Part shown: positions 39,537 to 49,998 of the stretch, piece after piece
How the letters are laid out: each line of letters starts with the position of its first letter
How positions within the stretch are numbered: position 1 is the stretch's first letter
Assembly (NCBI GenBank): GCA_029260235.1
Contig: JAJDDP010000015.1
Span: 29,315 to 93,314 of the forward strand
DNA from: Phycisphaerae bacterium
Lineage (GTDB): Bacteria > Planctomycetota > Phycisphaerae > UBA1845
Direction of reading: 5' to 3'
Length of the DNA stretch: 64,000 nucleotides
Notes under the pieces: generated by a model
Seen by the model: the letters and a program-made list of their open reading frames with translations, nothing else
Database searches by the model: none
What the model was told of the DNA's origin: nothing
Translations under genes and position numbers: made by a program

Positions 39537-40205
39537 TCAATTGGCCAGGGTGAGAATTTCGTTGACTAGTTTTTCTATCCCCGTGTAAACATCAGCCGGT
39601 CCTTTGCCGGTCATGTAGGCCGGCGTGGATACGATCCGATGTTCGGTGTCCACGATCATCTCGGTGGTTTCACAAGGGCAATGATGTGCCCCCATGCGAT
39701 TGATGGCTGCGGCTGTCCCGGGGTCGTTGCCAATCGTCAATCGAACAGCGATCTTGCGGGCACCGGCGATGCGGGCCAACACGGCTGGGGCGATGCAGAT
39801 AGCCCCAATCGGCTTTCTCTTCTCGAGCATGTCGCTGGTCAATCGCTCGACCTGTGGGTCCACGGTGCAGTCAGGACCGTTGCTTGCAAATGAACAGAGA
39901 TTCTTGGCCGCCCCGAATCCGCCGGGAAATATCAGGGCGTCGATGTCGTCAGCGGCAATCTTGGAGAGGGACTTGATGTTACCCCGGGCGATGCGCGCCG
40001 ATTCGACCAGAACATTCCGCTCTTCTTCCTCGTGTTCGGGTCGCTGGGTCCGATGATTGACCACACCAGCCTGGAGTTTGTCCGGTGCGCAACAAATGAT
40101 CTCTGCGCCAGCACGATCCAGGGCCAACAGGGTAAACACCGCCTCTTGAATTTCGGCCCCGTCCAGGAACCCGCACCCCGACAAACAAACCGCTATCCGG
40201 GCCAT
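39537..40205 (-). CDS. elbB: ElbB-like glyoxalase (DJ-1/PfpI superfamily)
   Basis: VCLSGCGFLDGAEIQEAVFTLLALDRAGAEI, ALIFPGGFGAAKNLCSFA, PIGAICIAPAVLARI. Confidence 0.9.
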   Translation of the reverse strand: MARIAVCLSGCGFLDGAEIQEAVFTLLALDRAGAEIICCAPDKLQAGVVNHRTQRPEHEEEERNVLVESARIARGNIKSLSKIAADDIDALIFPGGFGAAKNLCSFASNGPDCTVDPQVERLTSDMLEKRKPIGAICIAPAVLARIAGARKIAVRLTIGNDPGTAAAINRMGAHHCPCETTEMIVDTEHRIVSTPAYMTGKGPADVYTGIEKLVNEILTLAN

Positions 40206-40332
40206 GCTACTCTCCTTCGATCACCTCAATGTACCAACCCCTAGAACATCACGAAGGGCGGAATCATACCGTCAGGCCAGCCTCGCGACCATGCCGGGCG
40301 GGCCAGAATATCTGCTTGGGAGATCAAGGCGA

Positions 40333-43300
40333 TCAACCCGGCGGCACAGCCACTCGACCCACGCGAAAACCGACCGTCGTCCAAGTGAATGTGGGGGGAG
40401 CTATGAACCGATCCGTCGCCAGAATCCAAGTACTCTGCGCCGCGAAGTTTTGCCAGGAACCACCCCGCAGGGCGTGGCTGGTTCCAGAACCGTATCGACC
40501 CTGCACCCATTCAACCACATTCCCGGACATATCATAGAGACCGTAGGCGTTGGATCCGTCGAGCACCGCGAAGCTGTCAGGCGGGGTTACGCCCCAACCA
40601 AAATCGGGATCGTCCCAGGTCCTTAGGCCATTGGTGCCAAAGAAGCCGACCGGCGTGGTAGCGTTGTCAAAAGGATCACCGTTGTCTTTGTAATTGCAGT
40701 CCCCGCCATTGGTGTCCAGGTCGTCTGCCCCGAAGCCATAAACCCGATTGACCAATCCGATCGGATCCCAGGCGGCAGCTTTATACCATTCGTTATACGC
40801 ATCGGCGCCGTCGGTGAAGGAATTAACGTTGTTCGCTCCATCATCCATGGGCAAGCGATAGCCGCGGTAATTCTGGATCAGGTCAGCCCGTTCCGTATCG
40901 TTTAGGTCTCGACTCTGCCAATCAGGCTTGGCGATGACCACGGGCCGCCAAGTGCTCAGGTCGCTCGCAGGGCCTTCAAGGTAACAGCGATGAACCGCGC
41001 TAATCCCGCGGTCAAGCGTAAGCCAATTACAGAACTTGATCGCCCCGAACCACGAAGTACCGGTTACCGGGTGGAGCTCGAATCCTGCGGTCACCACATA
41101 GCTACCCGCAAGAGAATCGAAGGTAATCCGGCTGTCGTTGTCTACGGCTGAGTACATCTTGGTGGTCAGGGTGTCTGATCCGGTTGTGCCTGCCTCTGGC
41201 TGCGAGATGGTGTTGACGTAGACGTCGCTCGAATCGGTGTCGTGGTACATGTATTCGCCTTTCTCGCATGCAGACACACAGCCGACCAAGGCGTAAGTGT
41301 CGTTGAGGAAATTGGCGAATTCTTCATTGGTCACTTCAAACGGAGCAATTTCGAACGCGTACGTCGGACCGCCCGGCTGACCATCGTCGCCGGGGATGGT
41401 GTTCTCATCGAAGGCGCCGGTCAGGGTGACGGTGACTGGACGTGTCACGACGATCAGTGCCCCACTGCCGACGGCGGTGATGGTCACGGTGGCTACGCCT
41501 ATGGGATCAGGATGGGTCGGCAAAATGGTAACCGTCAGCGAGGCGATTCCGTTGGTGCTGATCGATCCGCCGTTGGTGCTCAACTCTACCCAGGGTTGAT
41601 CGGCCGATGCCGACCAAGTCAGCGATTCATCAGCCAGGTTGGTCATCGTATAGAGCTGTGCGGAAGGTGAAACGCCTTGCTCTCCCTGAATGCCAAAGCC
41701 ATCCAACCCGGCCAAAGGAGCGACGCGCAAGGCTTCGTCCACGGTCAGCATGATGGAGCGGACAGCTGTGCGAGCCGAGGTCAGATTGGTGAAGGTCAGG
41801 TCGGCCTGGTATTCGCCTTCGACTAGGGATTGGGCTGAGGCGTCCAGCGTCGGGGTGATGATGGTCAACGCCCCGCCGGGTAGCGTCCCGCCGGTATCCC
41901 CGGAAAGTGTCAGCCAGGAACTATCGCACGGAGCTTCACAGCTTACGGCTATGCTCCAATCCAGAGATTGATCCGCGGTTTGATTGGTCAGCGTGAGCGT
42001 ACCAAGATTGATCGCAGTCGGATCATCTTCGGGGTTGTAGGTCACCAGAATGCTGGCACCTGGATCGATTGAGAGCGGGTCGTTGATCATCAACCAAACC
42101 GAGCGCGTCTCGCTACTGCCGATGCCGACATCGTCGTAAGCAAAACTAAGGATGCCTTCATACCGCCCAGGGGGAAGACTGTTGGCGTTGGTGTTGATGT
42201 CCGTAAATATGGAAGTCATCTCCGGGTTGGCAGCCAAGTTGCCGTCCAAGGTGCCAGCCAAGTCGAGCCAGTTGACCTCGGTAGACACCACATAATGCAG
42301 GGCGATGCTTAGCAAGTTCAGCACGTCGTAGGTGTATTGCGCCTGGAGGCCCGAGAGTGTGTCGCCGGTAACGCCGACGATCCCAAAAGCTCCCTGCCAC
42401 ACAACTTGATCGTATGCAGCGTAGTCGGCCAAATCCATGTCGCCGTCGCCGTCCCAGTCGTAGAGGCTGCACGCGTCGTCCAGCGGCCCGAGTCCTGGCG
42501 CGGTCAGACAGTTGGCGATGATGGCATGGCCCTCGAATCCCAAGGTGAACGGACCCAGCGGGCCGGAACTGTCGAAGGAGTCGATTTGCAGGGCATCGGT
42601 TACGGTCAATTCAATCAAACGCGTTTGAACGTTCCCGGTAACCGTGTTGGTTAAGGAAACAGTGCCCTCATGGAGGCCTGGTGCCAATGCTTGGGCGGCA
42701 GTGTTGAAGGTAACATCAACGAACACCTGATCGTTGGTAGCCAACGAAGCTGGATCGAACCCGTTGGTGTTGATACTCACGTCGACCCAATTGACGTCCG
42801 CTGATGCCTCGAGGCCCATGACCGTCTCCGAGAGATTGGTCAAGGTATAAGTCGTCAATAGCGGCACGAAGGCGTCAGCCGGTGGCTGATTTCCCCGGAA
42901 GGGACCGACTGCAACGATGTCCGCGGTGGGCGTTGCGCCAATGGCTTCGGTCAGCGTGAAATCGACAATTCGATCAACCATTACCCCGGTGATGCTGTCG
43001 GTGAAGGTCACCGTCGCAGCGTAGTCGCCCGGGGAGAACAGTTCTAATGCCTGCTGATTGAGGGAGACGGTAACCATCTGCAAGGCAGCGGGCGGCAATA
43101 CGCCGTAGGCAGCCGCCGCCCCATCGATGTCCAGCCAATTGACGTCGCTGGTGATAGTCCATTCGTTGGGCGCACTGGTTGAACCCGACAACGTGTAGAC
43201 CATCTCGTTCAAGCCGGTAATTGGGCCACCCACCACGCCAGTGGTCACCAACCCGGCGGCGGGCGTCACTGCCAGGGCATCAGCCATCGCGGATTGCACA

Positions 43301-46300
43301 ATTCGAAACCCTGTGTCAGCCCGGGTAGCCGCGGCTAGATCGACGCCCCTGGTGTCGTTGCGTAGCTGCGCCGAGCTGGAAATCCGCAGGGCGCTTCCGC
43401 CTCGTGTTGCTCTCTGGTTAGGGGCATCCTTTTGATCCTGCACCCACTCAGCCGCATTTCCGCACATATCGTAGAGGCCAAACCCGTTGGCAGTATCCAA
43501 TACCGAAAAACTCGACGGCGGATCGATTGGCCATCCGAAGGCGGGATCTGTCTGTGAGCGGTTGCCATCGATACCGTAGAATTGGGTGGGGGTTACGTCG
43601 TCATCGAACGGATCGCCGCTGGCTTGGTAATTAGCGCTGTCTGAAGTCAACAGATTGCGGCCAAAACCGTAAACCGCGTCAGTCCCGGTGTCGGGCAGCC
43701 AAGCCGCTGCTTTATACCACTCGTTGTATGGATTCTCCGCCCCACTGGCATCATCCATGGGCAAACGGAAAGCGGCCGACGCGCTCACCAAAGCTAGGCG
43801 TTCAGCCGCATCCAAATCCCGTACCAACCAATCAACCGTAGCGATTGTAGCAGGGTGCCATTCATCTTCAGTGGCGCCTTCGGTGTAGGCTTGGTCAGCT
43901 GGCGACATGCCTTGAACCAAGGTCATCCAGTTGCTGAATTTGACCGCCCCGTACCAACTCACGCCGACCACCGGCAGATTGCCCTTGGCTGTGGCTGCAG
44001 CGTATCGCTGCTGGGCGGCATCGTAACTGATCGCCCCGCCGTCAGCCGATTCAAAAATCAGCGTGCCTTGACCATCGCTGCCGATGACGCCGTTGAAGGC
44101 TGCACTGAGGTACACATCTCCCGAATCGACATCGTGATAAAGGTAAGACCCCCGCTCGTTGGTCAGGTTGGCTGCGGCGTTGGTCAAGAATTCAGCGTAC
44201 TGGGCGTTGGTCACCTCGGTGATGCCAATTCGATAGTCATAGCTAGGACCGTTGACTTGCCCTCCGCTAGCCACCACCGCCATCGGCACGGTAAATCCGC
44301 CCACCCCCACACGGAGAGTGAGATTCCGGGTCACTTCAACGCCGGAGATCGAGTCGATGATGTGAACCACCGCACTGTATTGCCCCGCCCCTAAGGAGAC
44401 AGCGGCAGGGTTGATCGTCACGGACAAGTCTTCAGTCCCTCCAACCTCGGCGATCACCCCCTGGGCCTGCACATCACCGTTGAGGCTCAGCCAAGCGACG
44501 CCAGACAGCGGAGCGGTGGTGTACTCCGTGGTAGCCAGCCACTGCAAAGCGACTTGGCTGTCGTTGGTTATGGTGTAGACCTGCTCGATTGGCTGGAACG
44601 GTCCACCAACCGGCCCCAGGGATACGAACTCAGTCGTCGGATCGACATCGAATTCTGACAGGGTTAGCACGACCTCCCGGTCAATGGTGAACCCGTGCGT
44701 CAAATCAGAAAATGTCACTGTGGCTGAGTAAGTTCCCACAGCCAAGGCGTTGACTGCCGCGTTCGGCGACAGCGTTGTCACTGCAACGGCCAATGACTCG
44801 AGCGTGCCATTGGTGCCCATATCCAAATCAAGCCAACCGCTGGCCTCTGGGCCGTAGGCAACGGCTGAAGCCCATTGGATCTGTGACTCAGTCAAATTGG
44901 TCACCGCGTATTCGAAACTCGACGGAGACGTGGGGCCGCCGATTGGACCTTCGAAAGTTGCGTCGATCGATGGATCTACCGAAATCGGCGGATTCACCGT
45001 CAACACGACGAAGCGGATGAGGTCTTGGCCGGTACATGTATTGGTGAAGGTCAGCGTGGCTGTGTAGCTGTCTGCCGTCAGTAGATCCGCCAACGGATCG
45101 AAGCCGATGCTGATCACATCTTGCCCCAGAGGCAACGACGTCCCCGCCACTGGCAAGCCCAAGCCTTGGGTGCCATTGATGGTCACCCAATCCACATCGG
45201 CGGTTACTTCCCAATCAATGGATGAGGCTGACGCGTTATCGAAGGTGAAGTCAATGGGCGCCGGGAGGAATGGTCCACCGACCAAGCCACTGGCGTTCTG
45301 GATGTCGGTCGGCGTAATACTGAGGGGTTCGGTCAGGGTCAGACCAATCGCGCGTTCTGCCATGACGTTGGCTGTCGCGTCATCGGTGACGGCGACCGTG
45401 GCGGTGATGGCTCCTAGCGCCGCATCCGAAGACATGCAATCAACCATGATAGCCACCAAAACCGGCGTTTGATCGCCAGGGGCCAACGCATACAGCACCG
45501 GCGAAGATTGGCCGTCAATAGTAATCCAATCCTTGTCCGATGAAACCGTCACGTTGACGGTGCTGTCGCTCAAATTGCTTAGTACATAGATCTGCAACGG
45601 ATTGTCGTAGTCGCCGCCGTAAGGGCCAACAGCCGTCAGTCCGACATCCGGCGTCACCAGTACCGGATGAGGCAGAGATTGCACCACCCGAAATCCGGTA
45701 GAGTTGTCCACTGCAGATGCGGTCTTGGATGCCCGCAGTGCCGCCTGAAGAACGGATGACGCATCGAACCAAGAGCCACCCCGCACGCCGCGGGCGCTAA
45801 GCGTAGTGCCGCGGTCCTGCACCCATTCCCATACGTTGCCGCTCATGTCGTACAGGCTGAAGCCGTTCGCGGTGTCGGCAGTGCCCGCGTTAATCCCATC
45901 GAAGTAACCCGTCGGGGTGGTTCCATCGTCGAATAGATCGCCACTGGCCAAGTAATTCGCATCCGAACCAGTGATGGTGTCGCGCCCAAAACCATAGACC
46001 CGGTTGGCCAAAGCCCCAGGATCCCAGGCGGCTGCCTTAAACCATTCGTTGTAGGTTGAGGCCGCCGATTGCCCGTCGTCCATGGGCAGGCGGTATCCCC
46101 ATAAATCCAGCAGCGACGCCTTTTCGGTTGAATCCAAGTCTCGCGTCGCCCAGTCGGTGCCACTAATGGTCACCGGATGCCATCCGTTCAGATTCGTATT
46201 TGCTGCCTCTGAATAAACACGCTGGTCGATGTCCAGGCTGGTTGCGACGGTGAGCCAGTTGCAGTACTTCAAGGCGCCGTACCAGCTCACCCCGCTGGCT

Positions 46301-49158
46301 GGCTGGTCGTCGTTGGCAAGATCGTCGATGGAGAATCCTATGCCGTCTGTGTAGACCACATGGCCGTTGATGACCGCATCGAATATGATTGCACCACCAG
46401 CATCAAGTCCGGTCGAACCGGTCTGAGCTGAATGGATGTATACGTTCCCTGTATCGGTGGCGATAAACATGTATTGGCCACGCTCGTTGCCCAGGTTCGC
46501 TAGGGCATCGTTGAGGTGGGCGATGTATTCGGCGTTGGTCACCTCAAATCGAGAAATCCGAAAATCATGGGCAGGGCCTAGCGGTTGGTCCTGCCCGTTG
46601 GCAGGCACGCTGACCATATCCAAGGAGGGCACGTCTCCACCGACTTGCAGGGTGACTGTTCGGGCAACTTCGGTCCGGGCAAAGAAGGTGTCTTCCAAGC
46701 CGATGGTCACTGTGGCTGAGTAAGTGCCCGGCATCAGTGAATCAGCCAACGCGTTGGTGGTCACAAGCAGTGCCATGGTTTGGCCCTGCTCACTGATGGT
46801 TCCACCGTCGGACAATCCGCCGTTGATATCCAGCCAGTTGGCACCGTCGTCGGTGACATAGACAACATCCCACAACAAGTTACCCACTCCGAAGTAGCTG
46901 ATGGTGTAGGTTTCGCTGGACGGTGCAAAGGGGCCACCCGCTGGACCAATCGGCGACCAATCGGTCAGTGGGGTCACTTCATATTCCGAGATAATCAGGG
47001 TTAACGTCCGGCTGGCCTGCAAGCCGTTGGTTAGATCACTAAAGAACAGCGTGCTGACGTATGTCCCTGGTGCCAATAGCGTGGCTGAGGCGGCAGGGGT
47101 GATCGTGATCGGCAGCGAACCGCCCCCAGCCAAGTTGCCGCTATCCTGCACGGCTCCGTTGATCTCCAACCATGCAGGGTTCGCTGGTTCGTAGTGGACC
47201 AGCCAATCGATGGCGTCACCGGATGGATTGCTGAAGGTATAGAGTGTCGATGCGGGTTCAACCGTGCCGTTGGTGCTCCCCTGGAACGAAGCATCATCCA
47301 GTGGGTCAACCGCGACCGATACGCCAATGTCCAATATGATGGAACGCACGAACTGCTGCCCGGTGCAAGTATCGGTGAAGGTCAGTTGGGCGGTGTACTG
47401 CCCAGCCAATAGACTTGCCACCGAAGAATCGAACCCCACCACGACCAACTGTTGCCCCAAGGCAGCAATGTTTCCGGAAACGGGCGCCCCGCCGCTGACC
47501 AACCCGTTGATGGTTAGCCAAGTCACGTCAGCCGTCACTTCCCAATCGATCACCGAGGCTGACACGCTGTCGATGGTGTAGTTGATGGTAGCTGGAGTGA
47601 CCGGCCCGCCGATCAGGGCTGAGGCGTCTTGGGCAACATCCGGAGTGACGGTGAGCGGCTCGGTCAAAGCCAAGTCGATGGTCAGCAGCGCAGCTGTTGC
47701 CTGTGTCCCTTCATCCGTGATGGTGACCACGGCTTGGTTATTGCCGACCACCGCTTGGGCAGTAGAACAATCGCCGCTTAGAGCCACCGAAACCGTGTCG
47801 ATGTGCACCTGCGGGTCAGTTGCATCGAAGGCCGGCAGAACAATCCCAGCCAGCGAAGCGCCGCCGTTGATAGAGATCCAATCGGCATCGCTTGATACGC
47901 CGTAGGTCACAGCTTGGTCGGTTAGGTTGGTTAGTGCGTAATCCAGCTGAGCGAAATCGTAAGGCCCTCCAAACGGGCCACTGGCTGAGAATCCGACGTC
48001 CGGCGTCACCATCAGCGACTGCGGGGCTGACTGAGCCACGCGAAATCCGACGAAGCCAACCGGCGATGTAGCTGTCCGATTACTTCTTTCGTCGGTCTCC
48101 AGCGAACCGATCACACTGACCCATGATCCACCGCGCAGCGCCCGGCGGCTGGGATTTGACGTCTGATCCTGCAACCACTCCCAAACATTCCCGCTCATGT
48201 CGTAGAGGCCAAAGGCGTTGGAGGTACCGGTCACCGCGTAATCGGTCGGCGGTTCGACGCCCCAGCCGAACTGCCCGTCCGCGAAGTTTCGCAGCCCACC
48301 CACACCGAAGAACCCTGCCGGCGTCAGCCCAGCCTCGAAGGGATCGCCGCTGCTCCAATAGTTGGCGTCAGCAGCGCCGATGGTATCCCGTCCAAATCCA
48401 TAGAGATGATGAACGCCGCCAGCCGAGTCCCAGGCAGCGGCTTTGTACCATTCGTTGTAGGCAGAGGCGGTCATTTGCCCGTCGTCCATCGGCAAGCGAT
48501 AGCCCATCAAAGCAAGCAGCGTCGCCCGTTCAGATGCATTCAAATCCCGGACCGCCCAGTTGGCGGTTGAGATGGTGGCCGGGTGCCATCCGCTGAGGTT
48601 ACTGCTTGATGCTTCGTCATAGGCTCGTTGGCCCAGCGACAACCCTGAATCGAGGGTCAACCAATTGCAGTATTTGACGGCCCCGTACCAGGTTGAACCC
48701 ACGGCCGGCATCCGACCAGCCACGGATCCTCCGGCAACTTCGTAGGCTTGGGATGTCCCGTTGTAGGTGATCACGCCGCCGTCGGACGCTCGAAAGATCA
48801 GCGTGCCTGATCCGCTCGCTCCGATCGCGCCCAAAACGCTCGAGTGGACAAAGACGTTACCTGAATCGGTATCGTGATACAGATAGCTGCCTCGCTCATT
48901 ATCCAGGTTGGCGATCGCGTCGTTGAGGAAGGCTACAAATTCGTCGTTGGTGATTTGGTAGGTGCCAACGCGGTAGTCGTATGAAGGCCCGCCCGAGACG
49001 AGATCGCCGGGGATGGGGATCATCGAACCGACCGGGGCCTGTTGAGCCGACAACGTATTCGCAACGGCGCAGAACAGCATGACCGAGGCTATGCACAGCC
49101 CGCAGCGGCATCCAGCGCCTTTGAGTGGTCGCGATCTTTGGACGGTCGCTTTGACCAT
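40333..49158 (-). CDS. Giant (~2,940 aa) predicted exported protein: four SUMF1/FGE-like modules separated by arrays of BACON/Ig-like beta-sandwich repeats
   Basis: Single ORF; start re-set to ATG 49158 (MVKATVQRSRPLKG...ASVMLFCAVANTLSAQ) behind GGAGAAG; SUMF1 markers (EVTNxEYxxxLN, YNEWYKAAAWD, DMSGNVWEWVQD, RGGSW, GFRVxQS) x4; repeats with DWLxI(N)G motif. Confidence 0.9.
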   Translation of the reverse strand: MVKATVQRSRPLKGAGCRCGLCIASVMLFCAVANTLSAQQAPVGSMIPIPGDLVSGGPSYDYRVGTYQITNDEFVAFLNDAIANLDNERGSYLYHDTDSGNVFVHSSVLGAIGASGSGTLIFRASDGGVITYNGTSQAYEVAGGSVAGRMPAVGSTWYGAVKYCNWLTLDSGLSLGQRAYDEASSSNLSGWHPATISTANWAVRDLNASERATLLALMGYRLPMDDGQMTASAYNEWYKAAAWDSAGGVHHLYGFGRDTIGAADANYWSSGDPFEAGLTPAGFFGVGGLRNFADGQFGWGVEPPTDYAVTGTSNAFGLYDMSGNVWEWLQDQTSNPSRRALRGGSWVSVIGSLETDERSNRTATSPVGFVGFRVAQSAPQSLMVTPDVGFSASGPFGGPYDFAQLDYALTNLTDQAVTYGVSSDADWISINGGASLAGIVLPAFDATDPQVHIDTVSVALSGDCSTAQAVVGNNQAVVTITDEGTQATAALLTIDLALTEPLTVTPDVAQDASALIGGPVTPATINYTIDSVSASVIDWEVTADVTWLTINGLVSGGAPVSGNIAALGQQLVVVGFDSSVASLLAGQYTAQLTFTDTCTGQQFVRSIILDIGVSVAVDPLDDASFQGSTNGTVEPASTLYTFSNPSGDAIDWLVHYEPANPAWLEINGAVQDSGNLAGGGSLPITITPAASATLLAPGTYVSTLFFSDLTNGLQASRTLTLIISEYEVTPLTDWSPIGPAGGPFAPSSETYTISYFGVGNLLWDVVYVTDDGANWLDINGGLSDGGTISEQGQTMALLVTTNALADSLMPGTYSATVTIGLEDTFFARTEVARTVTLQVGGDVPSLDMVSVPANGQDQPLGPAHDFRISRFEVTNAEYIAHLNDALANLGNERGQYMFIATDTGNVYIHSAQTGSTGLDAGGAIIFDAVINGHVVYTDGIGFSIDDLANDDQPASGVSWYGALKYCNWLTVATSLDIDQRVYSEAANTNLNGWHPVTISGTDWATRDLDSTEKASLLDLWGYRLPMDDGQSAASTYNEWFKAAAWDPGALANRVYGFGRDTITGSDANYLASGDLFDDGTTPTGYFDGINAGTADTANGFSLYDMSGNVWEWVQDRGTTLSARGVRGGSWFDASSVLQAALRASKTASAVDNSTGFRVVQSLPHPVLVTPDVGLTAVGPYGGDYDNPLQIYVLSNLSDSTVNVTVSSDKDWITIDGQSSPVLYALAPGDQTPVLVAIMVDCMSSDAALGAITATVAVTDDATANVMAERAIGLTLTEPLSITPTDIQNASGLVGGPFLPAPIDFTFDNASASSIDWEVTADVDWVTINGTQGLGLPVAGTSLPLGQDVISIGFDPLADLLTADSYTATLTFTNTCTGQDLIRFVVLTVNPPISVDPSIDATFEGPIGGPTSPSSFEYAVTNLTESQIQWASAVAYGPEASGWLDLDMGTNGTLESLAVAVTTLSPNAAVNALAVGTYSATVTFSDLTHGFTIDREVVLTLSEFDVDPTTEFVSLGPVGGPFQPIEQVYTITNDSQVALQWLATTEYTTAPLSGVAWLSLNGDVQAQGVIAEVGGTEDLSVTINPAAVSLGAGQYSAVVHIIDSISGVEVTRNLTLRVGVGGFTVPMAVVASGGQVNGPSYDYRIGITEVTNAQYAEFLTNAAANLTNERGSYLYHDVDSGDVYLSAAFNGVIGSDGQGTLIFESADGGAISYDAAQQRYAAATAKGNLPVVGVSWYGAVKFSNWMTLVQGMSPADQAYTEGATEDEWHPATIATVDWLVRDLDAAERLALVSASAAFRLPMDDASGAENPYNEWYKAAAWLPDTGTDAVYGFGRNLLTSDSANYQASGDPFDDDVTPTQFYGIDGNRSQTDPAFGWPIDPPSSFSVLDTANGFGLYDMCGNAAEWVQDQKDAPNQRATRGGSALRISSSAQLRNDTRGVDLAAATRADTGFRIVQSAMADALAVTPAAGLVTTGVVGGPITGLNEMVYTLSGSTSAPNEWTITSDVNWLDIDGAAAAYGVLPPAALQMVTVSLNQQALELFSPGDYAATVTFTDSITGVMVDRIVDFTLTEAIGATPTADIVAVGPFRGNQPPADAFVPLLTTYTLTNLSETVMGLEASADVNWVDVSINTNGFDPASLATNDQVFVDVTFNTAAQALAPGLHEGTVSLTNTVTGNVQTRLIELTVTDALQIDSFDSSGPLGPFTLGFEGHAIIANCLTAPGLGPLDDACSLYDWDGDGDMDLADYAAYDQVVWQGAFGIVGVTGDTLSGLQAQYTYDVLNLLSIALHYVVSTEVNWLDLAGTLDGNLAANPEMTSIFTDINTNANSLPPGRYEGILSFAYDDVGIGSSETRSVWLMINDPLSIDPGASILVTYNPEDDPTAINLGTLTLTNQTADQSLDWSIAVSCEAPCDSSWLTLSGDTGGTLPGGALTIITPTLDASAQSLVEGEYQADLTFTNLTSARTAVRSIMLTVDEALRVAPLAGLDGFGIQGEQGVSPSAQLYTMTNLADESLTWSASADQPWVELSTNGGSISTNGIASLTVTILPTHPDPIGVATVTITAVGSGALIVVTRPVTVTLTGAFDENTIPGDDGQPGGPTYAFEIAPFEVTNEEFANFLNDTYALVGCVSACEKGEYMYHDTDSSDVYVNTISQPEAGTTGSDTLTTKMYSAVDNDSRITFDSLAGSYVVTAGFELHPVTGTSWFGAIKFCNWLTLDRGISAVHRCYLEGPASDLSTWRPVVIAKPDWQSRDLNDTERADLIQNYRGYRLPMDDGANNVNSFTDGADAYNEWYKAAAWDPIGLVNRVYGFGADDLDTNGGDCNYKDNGDPFDNATTPVGFFGTNGLRTWDDPDFGWGVTPPDSFAVLDGSNAYGLYDMSGNVVEWVQGRYGSGTSHALRGGSWQNFAAQSTWILATDRFIAPPTFTWTTVGFRVGRVAVPPG

Positions 49159-49431
49159 ACATCTTCTCCCGCGCGTCCGCGGGCCCCTTCCCCCCGTTCG
49201 CTCTGGAACTACTATCGGGTACAGCCCCAGTCGCAGAATACGGAACTTAACAACTGGCATGCACTCATCCCCTCTCCTGAAAAATGCGTCCACAACTTGG
49301 CCTGGTTGAGCGGAATTTGCGCGGGAGGGTGGCAGAAACTGCGCGGCGAGCTGAGGTGCCAACTGGCCGATGGTATAGAGAGGCTCAGAGGGAGATGCGC
49401 TGGAGCATGATCAACCAAGAGGAGAACCACC

Positions 49432-49776
49432 GTGGCTAACCCGAACCGCTTCGTAGTGCTTGTTCCGCTCCTGCTGCTGACCTTGGGCAGCACGGGCTGT
49501 TCGATGATGAACAAATCGGACGACCAAAGCGTTTCGCAGTCGCCAACCACCTCTGCCCTGCTCTTCTCTCGCGACGCTGAGTTGACGTCGTCGGTTCGCC
49601 CCTACCGTCCTCAAGCGAATCGCGCCGCAGAAAAATGGGATGTCAAACGCTCCTTCAATTCGGGCAGAACGCGGATCTCCGCTACTCGAAGTAGTGGCAA
49701 AGTCACCGAATACTACACCTCGAATACCGGCCCCGACGGAAGCTCGGCGCGGCGCCGGGCAGTGTCCAGACCCTAA
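49432..49776 (+). CDS. Small putative lipoprotein
   Basis: MANPNRFVVLVPLLLLTLGSTGCSMMNKSDD lipobox. Confidence 0.6.
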   Translation: MANPNRFVVLVPLLLLTLGSTGCSMMNKSDDQSVSQSPTTSALLFSRDAELTSSVRPYRPQANRAAEKWDVKRSFNSGRTRISATRSSGKVTEYYTSNTGPDGSSARRRAVSRP

Positions 49777-49998
49777 GTCGCCCGCCCTCAGATCATCAAG
49801 GCGGACAGCCAACCCGTCTTTGTTGCGATCTATTCCATTCGGCCTTACAAACATACGCGAACCGTGTGTCGCCGTATTCGACGGCACTTGGATAGGCGGC
49901 GCGGTCGAATTGGTTCTTGAACCAGCCCATCATCGCGCGCATGTCTTGGGATCCTCAGGGATGATCCAAGCCGCAATCACAGCTTCATAAGGAACGAC

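Noticed and set aside
40333-41410. Possible diversity-generating retroelement target (C-type-lectin/FGE-fold C-terminus of the giant protein)
   Set aside because: No reverse transcriptase ORF, no template-repeat copy of the 3' end and no Avd-like gene seen in the window; the SUMF1 fold alone is not evidence.
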